Shown: positions 1 through 12,537, numbered from the stretch's first letter. The stretch: DNA of 64,000 nucleotides from Psychrobacter sp. M13 (GCF_030718935.1 NZ_CP132194.1:1426001-1490000); one strand, 5' to 3'. Numbers and translations are program-made. Notes: generated by a model from the sequence alone, not told the origin.

Positions 1-520
1 AGCAGCGCAGATAGTTATTATGTAGTAGCGATTCGGTTGCAATACCGATATCAGCCTGTCCACGAATCACCATCTGTGCGATAGTTTCAGGATCCGCTTG
101 CTGTAGGATTAGGTTTACTTTAGGAAAGCGCGCTTTAAACTCTTTGACGACTTGCGGTAATACATAGCGCGCTTGAGTATGCGTAGTTGCAATCGTGAGC
201 GTACCTGTATTTGGATTATTAAAATCGAGGCTCAAATTCTCAATCGTACGAATCTCAGCAAAGATAGCTTCGATATGGGGCAGCAGAGCCGTACCCATAG
301 TGGTTAGGCCTGTCAAGCGCTTGCCTTGACGCACAAATACTTCGGTTTTGAGTTGATTCTCAAGAGCGGCAATATGCTTAGAAAGACTGGATTGACTAGT
401 GTGTAGCACTGTGGCCGCTTGGCTTAAATTATAACCATTAATGACGGTATGCCATACTGTTTCAAGCTGCTTGAGCTGAATTTGCAAGTGCCGCTGGTTT
501 ACCACCACATCGATTGCCAT
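1..520 (-). CDS. cysB: LysR-family regulator, CysB-like (3' end missing)
   Basis: The first about 173 residues of a LysR-type transcriptional regulator are present; the rest lies outside the window. An N-terminal winged helix-turn-helix (residues about 8-65, with TSQSSLSKHIAALENQL) is followed by the start of the effector-binding domain. The stretch IATTHTQARYVLPQVVKEF is typical of CysB and Cbl, which sense O-acetylserine/N-acetylserine and control sulfate assimilation genes. The ATG at 520 is chosen because the homologous CysB N-terminus starts within a few residues of it. It is read away from the spacer shared with katG. The family is clear; whether it is CysB itself or a Cbl-like paralogue cannot be settled from half a protein. 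Confidence 0.82.
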   Translation of the reverse strand, partial: MAIDVVVNQRHLQIQLKQLETVWHTVINGYNLSQAATVLHTSQSSLSKHIAALENQLKTEVFVRQGKRLTGLTTMGTALLPHIEAIFAEIRTIENLSLDFNNPNTGTLTIATTHTQARYVLPQVVKEFKARFPKVNLILQQADPETIAQMVIRGQADIGIATESLLHNNYLRC

Positions 521-887
521 TATTTAGTCCCTGTTATCTACTATATTTATTTAAAGCTATTTACTGAAAGCTACTGTTTAAAAGCTACTTTAGAACTGTC
601 TTATATTTTTATAAGCATTTCAAACGCCAAAGTTTGGCAAGCGCCTAGTTTAATTCAAAGTTATTATTCTTGTATATACTAGATAGGTATCTATTTATGA
701 TATTTTGGAATATAGAGAGATTGTTGGCTTAATCCTGACGATCCTTTGTGTAATGAACAACAAACAATGAACACCTCAATTATTTGGCTAACTTAATATC
801 AGTCACCACAAAAAACGGCCACCTTATAATAGGTAGCCGTTTTGATAATGTTAAACAATAGAAAGTGTTAATAACTAGCGCTCAAGC
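521..887. other. Spacer between cysB-like gene and katG
   Basis: No convincing gene is seen. It must hold the promoter of the cysB-like gene (leftward) and it contains the katG terminator at 812-843. Rightward ORFs here have no ribosome site and run into the regulator's coding sequence in the opposite sense. Confidence 0.6.
812..843 (-). terminator. Rho-independent terminator of katG
   Basis: Arms AAAACGGCCACCT and AGGTAGCCGTTTT (one mismatch) flank a 6-nt loop. On the minus strand the stem is followed by a run of T. It sits 45 bp downstream of the katG stop codon. Confidence 0.85.
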
Positions 888-3710
<2,823 letters not shown>

Positions 3711-5384
3711 ATGTCCGCTGTCAAATCTGTACCGCCTTCTACATCATCAAAGTCGCCTATTGCCAAGAAGTCATTGAGTGAGAGCCTAAAAGCTTATCTC
3801 GATCGCCGCGCGATAATTATGTTGCTTTTGGGCTTTGTCGCAGGCATTCCCATTTTATTGATTTTCTCAAGTCTTTCTTTGTGGTTACGTGAAGCGGGTA
3901 TAGATCGTACTGTCGTGACGATGTTCAGCTGGGCAGCTCTTGGTTATGCCTTCAAGTTTATTTGGGCGCCCCTTATTGACGCTGTGCCACTGCCCATATT
4001 AACGAAGCTATTAGGTCGTAGGCGTAGCTGGATATTAGTATCGCAGATTATGATTATTGCGGCCATTTGTATTATGGCAAGTGTTAATCCAGCGATTGAG
4101 GGTAGTTTGTTCTTAATGGCAGTGGGCGCGGTACTACTTGGCTTTTCATCCGCTACCCAAGATATCGTCATTGATGCCTACCGTATTGAGCTGGCACCGC
4201 CAAGCTTGCAGGCAGTATTGTCGGCTATGTATGTTACGGGCTATCGCTTGGGTATGATTGTCGCTGGTGCTGGCGCGCTATACTTGGCAGATTATTTTGG
4301 CTCGACCGAAACATTTTATAGTTATGAGGCGTGGCGAAATACTTATTGGATCATGGCTGCGGTGATGAGCGTTGGGGTTATTACCACTTTGGTTATTCAT
4401 GAGCCTGTTAGCCAGCAGGTATTGGTCGAGCGTAAAACTTCGGAATATACTCGCTTAGTACTCGTATTTGCCATATCAGTCATAGGTTTTGTACTGGTAT
4501 TTGCCAATATGGGACCGTTATTGCCTGAGACTGAAAGCGTGCTATTTGGCTTTTTAATTGAAGTAGTACGTATGGTATCGAGCTTGGCCGCCGCTATAGC
4601 GATTGGCTATGGCTTGGTTAAGGCCAACCTTGTAGAGCCAGAATTTGCAAGGACGACATGGGTTGAGCCTATTGCAGATTTCTTTCGTCGGTATGGTATG
4701 AAAGCTTTATTGTTATTGGCGCTAATTGGTCTATATCGTATCTCGGATATTGTTGCGGGTGTAATCTCCAATGTCTTCTATCAAGATATGGACTTCACTA
4801 AGGTTGATATTGCCAACGCTGTCAAATTGGTTGGGGTCATTATGGCTATCGGTGGTGGTTTCTTAGGAGGCATATTAGCGCAGAAAATGCGTATTATGCG
4901 CGCTATGATGGTTGGTGCCATCCTTGCTTGTGTGACTAATTTACTATTTATTTTGCTGACCTATCATCCCGGTAGTTTGCCGTATATGTATTTGGCAGTC
5001 ATCCTTGATAATCTAGCAGCCGGCCTTGCCAGCGCCGTATTTATTGCCTTTTTATCAGCATTGACCTCTATCCGTTTTACCGCTGTGCAGTATTCAATAT
5101 TCTCTTCCTTGATGACTTTATTACCTAAGGTGATAGGGGGATATTCAGGAGCTATCGTCGATAATACCAGTTACCCGTTTTTCTTTATGTTTACCTTTGC
5201 TATTGGTATTCCTATATTGGTGCTGATTTATTTAGTCGATAAACACATTGTCATTGGCGGTCATGATGATATTTACGGTGATGACGATGATAAGGGCAGT
5301 GGTAAAGGTAATGCAGGGCTTGAGCTAGCCAAAGCGAATCCTAGTCTAACCAATACAAAAGAGCCACCACGGGCAAGCGAATAA
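3711..5384 (+). CDS. ampG: AmpG-family muropeptide permease (MFS)
   Basis: Inner-membrane MFS transporter of the AmpG type, which imports anhydro-muropeptides released by cell-wall turnover. The N-terminal part (GFVAGIPILLIFSSLSLWLREAGI, then FKFIWAPLIDAVPLP and LGRRRSW) follows the AmpG pattern closely. The 557-aa protein has about 14 hydrophobic segments and a short Asp/Gly-rich cytoplasmic tail. AmpG links wall recycling to beta-lactamase induction where ampR/ampC exist; none is seen here. It lies 42 bp upstream of prmC on the same strand, so the two may be co-transcribed. The exact substrate is inferred from family membership. Confidence 0.82.
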   Translation: MSAVKSVPPSTSSKSPIAKKSLSESLKAYLDRRAIIMLLLGFVAGIPILLIFSSLSLWLREAGIDRTVVTMFSWAALGYAFKFIWAPLIDAVPLPILTKLLGRRRSWILVSQIMIIAAICIMASVNPAIEGSLFLMAVGAVLLGFSSATQDIVIDAYRIELAPPSLQAVLSAMYVTGYRLGMIVAGAGALYLADYFGSTETFYSYEAWRNTYWIMAAVMSVGVITTLVIHEPVSQQVLVERKTSEYTRLVLVFAISVIGFVLVFANMGPLLPETESVLFGFLIEVVRMVSSLAAAIAIGYGLVKANLVEPEFARTTWVEPIADFFRRYGMKALLLLALIGLYRISDIVAGVISNVFYQDMDFTKVDIANAVKLVGVIMAIGGGFLGGILAQKMRIMRAMMVGAILACVTNLLFILLTYHPGSLPYMYLAVILDNLAAGLASAVFIAFLSALTSIRFTAVQYSIFSSLMTLLPKVIGGYSGAIVDNTSYPFFFMFTFAIGIPILVLIYLVDKHIVIGGHDDIYGDDDDKGSGKGNAGLELAKANPSLTNTKEPPRASE

Positions 5385-5426
5385 AGTGTTGGTTAAATAG
5401 TGTTAAATAGGTACTGAGAGTAGCTC

Positions 5427-6332
5427 ATGGAAACGTCTAAAGCAGAGAATATGACAGTACGGCAAATCAAGCAGCAAGCGCCACAGTTCGCTCAAACGTT
5501 TGGCGTACCGTCATTTTGGCTAACTGATTGGCTACTTTACGTTATTGATAAGCCGTCATCATTCTCAATAACAGATGAGAGCTATCAGCTGACGGCTAGC
5601 GAATTTGAGCGATTTAATATTGGCGTGGCTCAGATGCAGCAGGGCATGCCGCTAGCGTATTTAACAGGTCGGCAAGAGTTTTGGTCGCTTGATTTTAAGG
5701 TAAACGCACATACGCTAATTCCAAGACCCGATACTGAGGTATTGGTTGAGCAAACGCTATCTTGGATTAAAGCTAATAAGTCAGAGTTTGAAAACAGTGA
5801 TCAAAATAAGCGCCTACTAGATTTAGGCACAGGATCAGGCTGTATTGCGATTAGCCTAGCGTATGAGCTGACTAATAATAAGTGCTACAAACAGTATAGC
5901 TGGCAAATTGTCGCTGTTGATTTGTCTAGCAAAGCGCTAGAAGTCGCTCGACATAATGCAGTGGCGAATAAGATTAATAACATTGAGTTTGTGCAAAGCA
6001 GTTGGTATGAGCAGTTGAGTGATGACGATAATAAGTTTGACGTTATCGTCTCTAATCCACCTTATATCGATGAAACGGATAAGCATTTAACCAGTCTGCA
6101 AGCTGAGCCGATCAGTGCCTTGACTGCGCCCAATCAGGGTTTGGCTGATATCGAGCATATTGTCCAGCAAGCACCACAATATTTGCAAGTAAGGGGTTTG
6201 TTGGCTATCGAACATGGTCATGATCAAGGGCAATCGGTGCATCAATTATTTATCGACAATGGTTTTGATAAAGTGCAGACGGTGCAAGACTTTGGTGGTA
6301 ATGATAGGGTGACGCTTGGGCAGCTTCTTTGA
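5427..6332 (+). CDS. prmC: Peptide chain release factor N5-glutamine methyltransferase
   Basis: PrmC (HemK) methylates the Gln of the GGQ motif in RF1 and RF2, which is needed for efficient translation termination. The 301-aa protein has the N-terminal helical bundle (about residues 1-95), the SAM-binding motif DLGTGSGCIAIS, and the catalytic NPPY motif in VIVSNPPYIDE that holds the target glutamine. Length matches the family. It lies between the ampG-like gene and moeB in one direction. No prfA is adjacent in this window. A two-copy 15-bp repeat begins two bases after its stop codon. Confidence 0.95.
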   Translation: METSKAENMTVRQIKQQAPQFAQTFGVPSFWLTDWLLYVIDKPSSFSITDESYQLTASEFERFNIGVAQMQQGMPLAYLTGRQEFWSLDFKVNAHTLIPRPDTEVLVEQTLSWIKANKSEFENSDQNKRLLDLGTGSGCIAISLAYELTNNKCYKQYSWQIVAVDLSSKALEVARHNAVANKINNIEFVQSSWYEQLSDDDNKFDVIVSNPPYIDETDKHLTSLQAEPISALTAPNQGLADIEHIVQQAPQYLQVRGLLAIEHGHDQGQSVHQLFIDNGFDKVQTVQDFGGNDRVTLGQLL

Positions 6333-6333
6333 C

Positions 6334-6363
6334 AATTAGTATCCCTAGAATTAGTGTCGCTAG
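6334..6363. repeat. Two 15-bp tandem units after prmC
   Basis: Units AATTAGTATCCCTAG (6334-6348) and AATTAGTGTCGCTAG (6349-6363) are 15 bp each and differ at three positions. The array starts two bases after the prmC stop codon. Confidence 0.75.
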
Positions 6364-6397
6364 AATTTCTTTTTTACTATTAAGATAAGCTTTGGTA

Positions 6398-7198
6398 ATG
6401 AATATGACTCAGTTAACCGATAGCCAGTCACTGACCGATGATGAGCTACTGCTCTATGCGCGGCAGGTATTACTCGACGGTTGGGATATTGATGCTCAAT
6501 TGCGCCTCAAATATTCTCGTGTGGTGATGATTGGCGCAGGTGGTTTAGGGTGTCCAGCATCAGAGACTTTGGTGCGCGCGGGTGTTGGACAAGTACATCT
6601 GATTGACGATGATGTCATCGAAGCCAGCAATTTACAGCGTCAGACTTTGTTTTTACCTGAGGACATAGGTCAGCCAAAAGCGACTACTGCTGCTGCTATG
6701 CTGGGTAAAATAAATCCATTGATAAAGGCAAAGGGTAGCGTCGCTCGTTTAGATGAAAATAACGCCTATGAGCTGCTAGCAATGGAGTCGGGCAAGCCCA
6801 ATTTATTACTGGACTGTACTGATAATTTTGCCACTCGCGATATGATTAACCGTATTAGCGTGCGCTACCAGATTCCGCTATTATCAGCTTCTGCTATAGC
6901 AATGGAGGGGCAGCTCGCGCTATTTGAACCGCAGCTTAATACAGGTTGCTACCATTGTGTATTCGGCGAGACTCGTGTTGATGAAGCAGCTGATGCGCGA
7001 ACCTGTGCCAATTCTGGCGTGCTGGCGAGTACTACAGCGATTATGGGTAGCTTACAGGCCAATGCAGCCTTGCAATACTTAGGCTTAACCAAAAATCCAC
7101 TGACAGGCAAACTGCTATTGTGGGATGGTAGCCGCATGCAGCAGCGGCTGATGGGTTATAGGCAAGATAAAGATTGTATCGTCTGTGCTAGCCGTTAA
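6398..7198 (+). CDS. moeB: MoeB/ThiF-family adenylyltransferase
   Basis: E1-like enzyme that adenylates the C-terminal Gly-Gly of a small sulfur carrier protein (MoaD for molybdopterin, ThiS for thiamine). The nucleotide-binding motif GAGGLGCPASE, the Arg in SNLQRQ, the conserved LLDCTDNFATR and the ATCxxSGVL-type cysteine region are present. Two zinc-binding Cys pairs are seen: CYHC in the middle and CIVC at the very C-terminus. The ATG at 6398 is preferred over an upstream TTG; a further ATG at 6404 is also possible. The sequence favours MoeB, but no moaD, moaE or thiS gene is close, so ThiF function cannot be excluded. Confidence 0.85.
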   Translation: MNMTQLTDSQSLTDDELLLYARQVLLDGWDIDAQLRLKYSRVVMIGAGGLGCPASETLVRAGVGQVHLIDDDVIEASNLQRQTLFLPEDIGQPKATTAAAMLGKINPLIKAKGSVARLDENNAYELLAMESGKPNLLLDCTDNFATRDMINRISVRYQIPLLSASAIAMEGQLALFEPQLNTGCYHCVFGETRVDEAADARTCANSGVLASTTAIMGSLQANAALQYLGLTKNPLTGKLLLWDGSRMQQRLMGYRQDKDCIVCASR

Positions 7199-7309
7199 TC
7201 TTTTATATCGTTAAGTAAGCTCATTGATTTATTTTGTGACTGCCAAGCTCATTGAATATTCTGTTAACTATCCCATCTAACTCCTTTATTTTCGATACAG
7301 TTGTCTTTT

Positions 7310-8650
7310 ATGAAAATTCATCGCCCTCATTTATTAAAACATACCTTTAATGTGGTCAATCGCGTTCGTCAGACTGCCAGTGTTGCAGGACTGTCAGCCC
7401 TTAGAGTCGCCACTGGCGAAAAGCCTGATGCGCAACTACTAAAAGAAACCTTTGAGCAGCTAGGTACGACTTATATCAAAATCGGTCAGTTTATCGCTAG
7501 TACGCCTTCACTATTTCCACGCGAATACGTCGAAGCCTTTCAAAGCTGTTTGGATCAGACCACACCCTTATCCTACGCTTATATTGAGCAAGTACTAAGG
7601 GCTGAGTTAGAAGTCTATGGTCAAACCTTAGAAGAAAATTTTGCTCATATCGACAAAGAGCCGATCGCCTCAGCATCAATTGCGCAGGTGCATGGTGCGC
7701 GTTTGCACAACGGCGATGAGGTGGTGCTAAAAGTACAAAAGCCTAATGTTGAGACTATTATGCAGACGGATTTAGGCGTCTTGCATATGGCAACTAAGCT
7801 ATTAGAGCTGATAATGCCGTCGATGAAGTTTGCGAGCATTGCACCGATCATTGATGAGATTCGTTTGCGTATGCTCGCTGAGACTGACTTTATTGCTGAG
7901 GCGCAAAATATCCGCGACTTTCAGCAGTTCTTACAAGTCTCAGGCAATACGCGTGTTATTGCACCGAAAGTCTATGATGATCTAACCACCAAGCGAGTGC
8001 TCACTATGAGTCGACTGCGTGGGGTGTCTATGGTTGATGAAACTGCTATGCGTCAGTATTGTAGTGACCCTGCACAAGTGATGGCCGATACGCTCAATAC
8101 TTGGTTTGCAAGCCTAATGCTCTGTAATAGCTTCCATGCTGATTTGCATGCAGGTAATCTGATGCTGTTGACCGATGGACGCATTGGCTTTATCGATTTC
8201 GGTATCGTGGGTAAACTCAAAGCCGAGAGCTGGCGTGCCTGTATGGGTATGATGCAAGCGCTGCAGGATAATAACTATCAGGCCATGGCGCAGTATATGA
8301 TCGATATGGAAATGACAGGCGCTCGTGGCCAAGTCGATGTGGCGGCACTCGCTGAGGATTTACAGCGAATGATGCAGGTTGTCATGGCTGAAAATATCAC
8401 CTTTACTAGTGGCGTACCTGTCAATGTCAAAGAGCAAGCGGATGAGCTGAATAAAATGATGCTGGAGATTGTCGAGGTTGGTAAACGTCATGGTATTCAT
8501 TTCCCGCGCGACTTTGCGCTATTGACCAAGCAGCTCCTCTATTTTGACCGTTTTATGCGCACCCTTGCTCCTGATATGGATATGTTCAGCGATAAGCGAG
8601 TTGCTATGCTCGGGCAGGACGATACAGCGCTACCTTCCGTTGCCTCTTAA
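7310..8650 (+). CDS. AarF/UbiB (ABC1) family atypical kinase
   Basis: Member of the ABC1/AarF/UbiB atypical protein-kinase-like family, whose bacterial members support ubiquinone biosynthesis or lipid-related functions. It has KIGQFIAS (the KxGQ motif), ASIAQVHGARL (the alanine-rich nucleotide loop), VVLKVQKPN with the ATP-binding Lys, FHADLHAGNLM as catalytic loop and IGFIDFGIVG as metal-binding DFG-like motif. At 446 aa it is shorter than E. coli UbiB (about 546), and I see no clear C-terminal transmembrane pair, so it may be a paralogue. The ATG at 7310 is preferred over a TTG three codons earlier. Confidence 0.85.
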   Translation: MKIHRPHLLKHTFNVVNRVRQTASVAGLSALRVATGEKPDAQLLKETFEQLGTTYIKIGQFIASTPSLFPREYVEAFQSCLDQTTPLSYAYIEQVLRAELEVYGQTLEENFAHIDKEPIASASIAQVHGARLHNGDEVVLKVQKPNVETIMQTDLGVLHMATKLLELIMPSMKFASIAPIIDEIRLRMLAETDFIAEAQNIRDFQQFLQVSGNTRVIAPKVYDDLTTKRVLTMSRLRGVSMVDETAMRQYCSDPAQVMADTLNTWFASLMLCNSFHADLHAGNLMLLTDGRIGFIDFGIVGKLKAESWRACMGMMQALQDNNYQAMAQYMIDMEMTGARGQVDVAALAEDLQRMMQVVMAENITFTSGVPVNVKEQADELNKMMLEIVEVGKRHGIHFPRDFALLTKQLLYFDRFMRTLAPDMDMFSDKRVAMLGQDDTALPSVAS

Positions 8651-8727
8651 TGTTACTGTTCCATAATAATTATCTGTAATAAGGGTAGGGTGCTGATGGC
8701 CACAATTAGGTATGAACGAGCAGTATC

Positions 8728-9975
8728 ATGAATTCCGCTCGGCGCTCTATCGTCCCAATCATCACCAATCAAACCGCGATCGCTTGGATAGGGCTGTACT
8801 GTCTGGCGGTGGCGATGGGGTATGGGCGCTTTTTATTTACAGCGACCTTGCCTGACATTATGACCCAGTTGACACTATCAACCACTATTGCTGGTTGGCT
8901 GGCATCAGTTAATTATAGTGGCTATTTTATTGGGGCACTGATTTCGATGTTTGTGCCGCAGCGCCTTACCTACAGGGCGCTGATGGTAGGAATTATTCTG
9001 AGCATTGTGACGACTATTGCGCTAGTTGCGCCTAACATGCCTTTGAGCTTATGGTATATCATCCGCTTACTAGCAGGTATTGCCAGTGGTATCGGTATGA
9101 TACTGGGCTCGTCTTTTATTATTCAGCACTTTAGCGGCGCTCAGCGCTCACTATTATCCACAGTACATTATGCGGGCATTGGGACAGGGATTAGCGCTTC
9201 GGCTATTTTGACTTGGTGGTTATTGACGCTGGGTTATCATTTTGAGGTGATTTGGCTAGTCGCTGGGATAAGTAGTTTACCGCTGATAGTGTTGCTTTAT
9301 GCTATACGGCCTATAAAATCAGACGCCACCCAATCAAATTCTACAGTCAAATACCCTTCTATTAAGCAAACCTATATTAATTTTAAACGCTCATTATTCG
9401 AGGCGATGATAGGTCATACGCGGGCGATTGCTCTATTAGCAGTCAGCTATCTACTGGCAGGATTTGGGTATATTACCTCAGCGACTTTTTTGCCAGTGAT
9501 GGCGACTGGTCAGCTTACCGATCAGAATTATGCTGGTCTACTGATTTGGCTCATAGTCGGTATTTTTGCGATGCTCTCCAATCCATTATGGGGTGCCCTT
9601 GCCAAACGCATTGGCGAGATTAAGACTCTAATGGGTTTGACGATATTGCAAGCTATAGGTATGTTTGCACCTTGGTTATTCGACAGTGCTTTAGGTCTGT
9701 ATGCAAACGCTGTCATATTGGGATTGACCTTTGTCGGTATGGTGTCAATGACTCTTAACCTCATCAAAAGTATTAATCCTGCCTATTCCAATTTATTGAT
9801 GGGTTTGGCAACGCTAGCTTATGCCGTAGGTCAATTTATTGGGCCCTTGATCACTGTGGCGTTAGCAGGCAGTAATGATAACTTTAATGCTGGACTGATC
9901 GTGGCAGGTATTGGCTTACTAATCAGCCTAGTCTTATTATTGCTATTTCGTCGGCAGCCACAATCGGCGAATTAG
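8728..9975 (+). CDS. YbfB/YjiJ-family MFS transporter
   Basis: Twelve-helix MFS permease of 415 aa. The opening WIGLYCLAVAMGYGRFLF with a nearby TLPDIM is characteristic of the YbfB/YjiJ family, whose substrates are largely unassigned. It lies 77 bp after the AarF-like gene and may share its transcript. It ends only 6 bp from the stop codon of the convergent lrp-type gene, with no terminator hairpin between them. Confidence 0.82.
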   Translation: MNSARRSIVPIITNQTAIAWIGLYCLAVAMGYGRFLFTATLPDIMTQLTLSTTIAGWLASVNYSGYFIGALISMFVPQRLTYRALMVGIILSIVTTIALVAPNMPLSLWYIIRLLAGIASGIGMILGSSFIIQHFSGAQRSLLSTVHYAGIGTGISASAILTWWLLTLGYHFEVIWLVAGISSLPLIVLLYAIRPIKSDATQSNSTVKYPSIKQTYINFKRSLFEAMIGHTRAIALLAVSYLLAGFGYITSATFLPVMATGQLTDQNYAGLLIWLIVGIFAMLSNPLWGALAKRIGEIKTLMGLTILQAIGMFAPWLFDSALGLYANAVILGLTFVGMVSMTLNLIKSINPAYSNLLMGLATLAYAVGQFIGPLITVALAGSNDNFNAGLIVAGIGLLISLVLLLLFRRQPQSAN

Positions 9976-9981
9976 AGCGCA

Positions 9982-10464
9982 CTAAACCATACTCCGACTA
10001 AAAACTTCACGTAGCTCAAAGCTAGTATGGACTTGTGCGACCCCTTCGATACGATTAAGCCTATGTAATAAAAACTCTTCATAATGTGCCATATCGCGCA
10101 CGCATACCTTTATTAGGTAGTCCTCAGAGCGTCCTGTGACAATACTACAGCTAACCACCTCATCAAAGCCTTGTACCTTACGTTCAAACTGCTCGAAACG
10201 CTCTGCGGTGTGTCGATCCATGCTAACCGCGATAAATATAGCCAGCGGGTAGCCAAGCTTTTGCGCATCCGTTTGAGTATGATAACCCGTAATGACTCCT
10301 GTATCCTCCAAACGTTTGATACGCCTAGCGCAGGGTGTCGCTGAGAGATTGATGCGTTCGGCAAGCTCAGTAATACTCATACGAGCATCGACTTGCAGCA
10401 GGCGTAGCAACTTCTTATCAACCTCATCGATTGCTACTGTTGCTTTATTGTCATCATTTATCAT
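9982..10464 (-). CDS. Lrp/AsnC-family transcriptional regulator
   Basis: Feast/famine regulator of 160 aa. An N-terminal helix-turn-helix (VDKKLLRLLQVDARMSITEL, then LSATPCARRIKRLEDTGVI) is followed by a RAM domain with the typical GRSEDYLIKV and a FELREV end. Such proteins bind amino acids, often leucine. The ATG at 10464 is chosen over upstream TTG/GTG codons because the family N-terminus fits it. It is divergent from leuA across a 201-bp spacer, so control of leuA by this protein is a reasonable guess but not shown. Confidence 0.92.
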   Translation of the reverse strand: MINDDNKATVAIDEVDKKLLRLLQVDARMSITELAERINLSATPCARRIKRLEDTGVITGYHTQTDAQKLGYPLAIFIAVSMDRHTAERFEQFERKVQGFDEVVSCSIVTGRSEDYLIKVCVRDMAHYEEFLLHRLNRIEGVAQVHTSFELREVFSRSMV

Positions 10465-10557
10465 AACTTGCACCAAATATAGTGATTTTCTCTAATTATA
10501 TCGCTTAAATAAAGAATTATCACTAATATAGTTGAGAAATAAAGACAACTAAGGTGT

Positions 10558-10587
10558 TTTTCACTTGATAAACTTTGCTATTATAAT
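10558..10587 (+). promoter_or_regulatory. Possible leuA promoter
   Basis: A perfect TATAAT -10 box occupies 10582-10587, about 80 bp before the leuA start. The best -35 candidate (TTTTCA, 18-bp spacing) is weak, which would suit activator-dependent expression. No leucine-rich leader peptide was found. Confidence 0.4.
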
Positions 10588-10665
10588 GGTATAAACCTCT
10601 GTTATCTCGTATGATAAGCGCATCATTTAATCACTACAATTCGCTAAATTATTTAAGGATTGATT

Positions 10666-12438
10666 ATGTCTCAACAAGCCACAGCTAACACTGCCGATGC
10701 CAAAGTAACGCCTAAACACGCCGCTTTTGATTATAAAAAGTATCGCCCGTTTGCGTTTGCCCCACTATTACCCGATCGTACTTGGCCGAGTAAAACGATT
10801 GAAAAATCGCCGATGTGGGCCAGTGTTGATCTGCGTGACGGTAATCAAGCGCTCATTGATCCAATGACTATTGAGCAAAAAATGCGCTTTTTTAAGACAA
10901 TAGTAGGCGTGGGATTTAAAGAGATCGAAATCGGCTTTCCGTCAGCTGCGCAAGTGGAATTTGATTTTGCACGTAAATTGATTGAAGAAGATCATGTTCC
11001 TAATGATGTGACCCTACAAGTATTGGTTCAAGCACGTGAGCATTTGATTGCTCGCACCTTTGAGTCACTTGCTGGCGCTCGTCGCGCTATCGTCCATGTC
11101 TATAACTCAACCTGTCGTATCCAACGCGAAAAAGTCTATGGCAAGAGTAAAGAAGAAATCAAAGAGATTGCCATTACTGGGGCAAATCTATTAGTGAAAT
11201 ATGCGGCCAAATATCCTGAAACTGAATGGGTATTTCAGTATTCTCCCGAGAGCTTTAGCCAGACTGAGACTGAGTATGCAGTAGAAGTTTGTGATGCGGT
11301 CTGCGAAGTTTGGCAGCCTGAGAACGGTCAAGAAGTTATCTTAAATTTGCCCGCGACAGTTGAAGCGTCTATGCCTAATGTGTTTGCTGATCAAGTAGAG
11401 TATTTCTGCCGTAACTTGGCTAAACGTGAGCATGTCACTATTAGTTTGCATACTCATAATGACCGTGGTTGTGCGGTCGCAGCGGCTGAGCTTGGCGTAT
11501 TAGCTGGCGCTGATCGTATTGAAGGTACACTCTTGGGTAATGGCGAGCGTACGGGCAACATGGATGTTATGGTCATGGCAATGAATTTGTTTAGCCAAGG
11601 CGTAGATCCAGAGCTTGATTTTAGTGATATGAGTGAGATTGTACAAGTGGTCAGCGAGTGTAATAATTTACCTGTGCATCCACGCCATCCGTATGTCGGC
11701 GAGCTGGTCTTTACTGCCTTTAGTGGCTCGCATCAAGACGCTATCAAAAAATCGCTTGATTATAATGAGCAGCACAAAGATAAAACCGAAAACGTATGGG
11801 ATGTGGCTTATTTGCCTATCGATCCGGCACATATCGGTCGCAGCTACCAAGATGTGGTCCGTATTAATAGCCAGTCAGGCAAAGGCGGCGTAGCTTATAT
11901 CCTACAGCGCAATTATGGCTTTAATCTGCCGCGTTGGATGCAAATTGACTTCAGTGGCGTAGTACAAAAGCAAGCAGAAAGTAGCGCCCGTGAATTACAA
12001 AACGATGAAATCTTGCAGACCTTTGAAGATACTTACTTGCAGCAAGGTGACTATGATTTACTTGATTATAGCGTCAATAACAAAGGCGGCGAAGTGTTCT
12101 TTAATGGTCAGGTACATATGAATAACGAGACTATCACCGTTGAAGGCTCAGGTAATGGCCCGTTATCCTCATTCATTGATGGTTTGGCAAAGCATACCGG
12201 CAAGTCGCTACACATTATCAATTATGCAGAGCATGCGGTAAACCCTCAGCATAGTGACGTCGATGGCAATAGCGTCGATAATGATAATAAAACCAATGCC
12301 AATGCTGCCGCCTATATTCAGCTTAATGTCGATGGTGAAGTATATTCAGGTATTGGCACCTGTAGCAGTACAGTATCAGCTATGTTAAAAGGGGCATTAT
12401 CTGCTTTGGCTCAGGCAAAGACAGCGACTGCTGCTTAG
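10666..12438 (+). CDS. leuA: 2-isopropylmalate synthase
   Basis: LeuA condenses acetyl-CoA with 2-oxoisovalerate in the first committed step of leucine synthesis. The DRDGNQ-type motif appears as VDLRDGNQALIDPM and the metal-binding HTHNDRG as LHTHNDRGC. The fold is a TIM barrel followed by a C-terminal LeuA regulatory domain that senses leucine. The opening KYRPFAFAPLLPDRTWPS places it in the longer LeuA form found in Pseudomonas relatives (590 aa here). ATG 10666 has AAGGA upstream. A disordered insert at about residues 532-546 in the regulatory domain is encoded by two to three 15-bp tandem units (12259-12303). Confidence 0.95.
   Translation: MSQQATANTADAKVTPKHAAFDYKKYRPFAFAPLLPDRTWPSKTIEKSPMWASVDLRDGNQALIDPMTIEQKMRFFKTIVGVGFKEIEIGFPSAAQVEFDFARKLIEEDHVPNDVTLQVLVQAREHLIARTFESLAGARRAIVHVYNSTCRIQREKVYGKSKEEIKEIAITGANLLVKYAAKYPETEWVFQYSPESFSQTETEYAVEVCDAVCEVWQPENGQEVILNLPATVEASMPNVFADQVEYFCRNLAKREHVTISLHTHNDRGCAVAAAELGVLAGADRIEGTLLGNGERTGNMDVMVMAMNLFSQGVDPELDFSDMSEIVQVVSECNNLPVHPRHPYVGELVFTAFSGSHQDAIKKSLDYNEQHKDKTENVWDVAYLPIDPAHIGRSYQDVVRINSQSGKGGVAYILQRNYGFNLPRWMQIDFSGVVQKQAESSARELQNDEILQTFEDTYLQQGDYDLLDYSVNNKGGEVFFNGQVHMNNETITVEGSGNGPLSSFIDGLAKHTGKSLHIINYAEHAVNPQHSDVDGNSVDNDNKTNANAAAYIQLNVDGEVYSGIGTCSSTVSAMLKGALSALAQAKTATAA
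12259..12303. repeat. In-frame 15-bp units inside leuA
   Basis: Units GTCGATGGCAATAGC, GTCGATAATGATAAT and AAAACCAATGCCAAT (progressively diverged) encode VDGNS-VDNDN-KTNAN in a loop of the regulatory domain. Confidence 0.55.
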
Positions 12439-12485
12439 GTTTAAAGACATAAGTAAAGGCTCAAGCAAAGGTTTAAATAACCGCT

Positions 12486-12537
12486 AATAGCGCTATATCA
12501 AAAGCTTTAATAGAGCTTAAAATATAGCGCTATTTTT
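12486..12537 (+). terminator. Terminator of leuA
   Basis: Arms AATAGCGCTATAT (12486-12498) and ATATAGCGCTATT (12522-12534) are perfectly complementary and followed by T residues. The 23-nt loop contains a smaller AAGCT/AGCTT hairpin. Confidence 0.85.

Noticed and set aside
449..682. Rightward 77-codon ORF in front of the cysB-like gene
   Set aside because: No ribosome site, low-complexity residues, and it overlaps the 5' end of the regulator in antisense.
10477..10665. Leader-peptide attenuation of leuA
   Set aside because: No Leu-rich short ORF with hairpins; only a plausible -10 box is visible.
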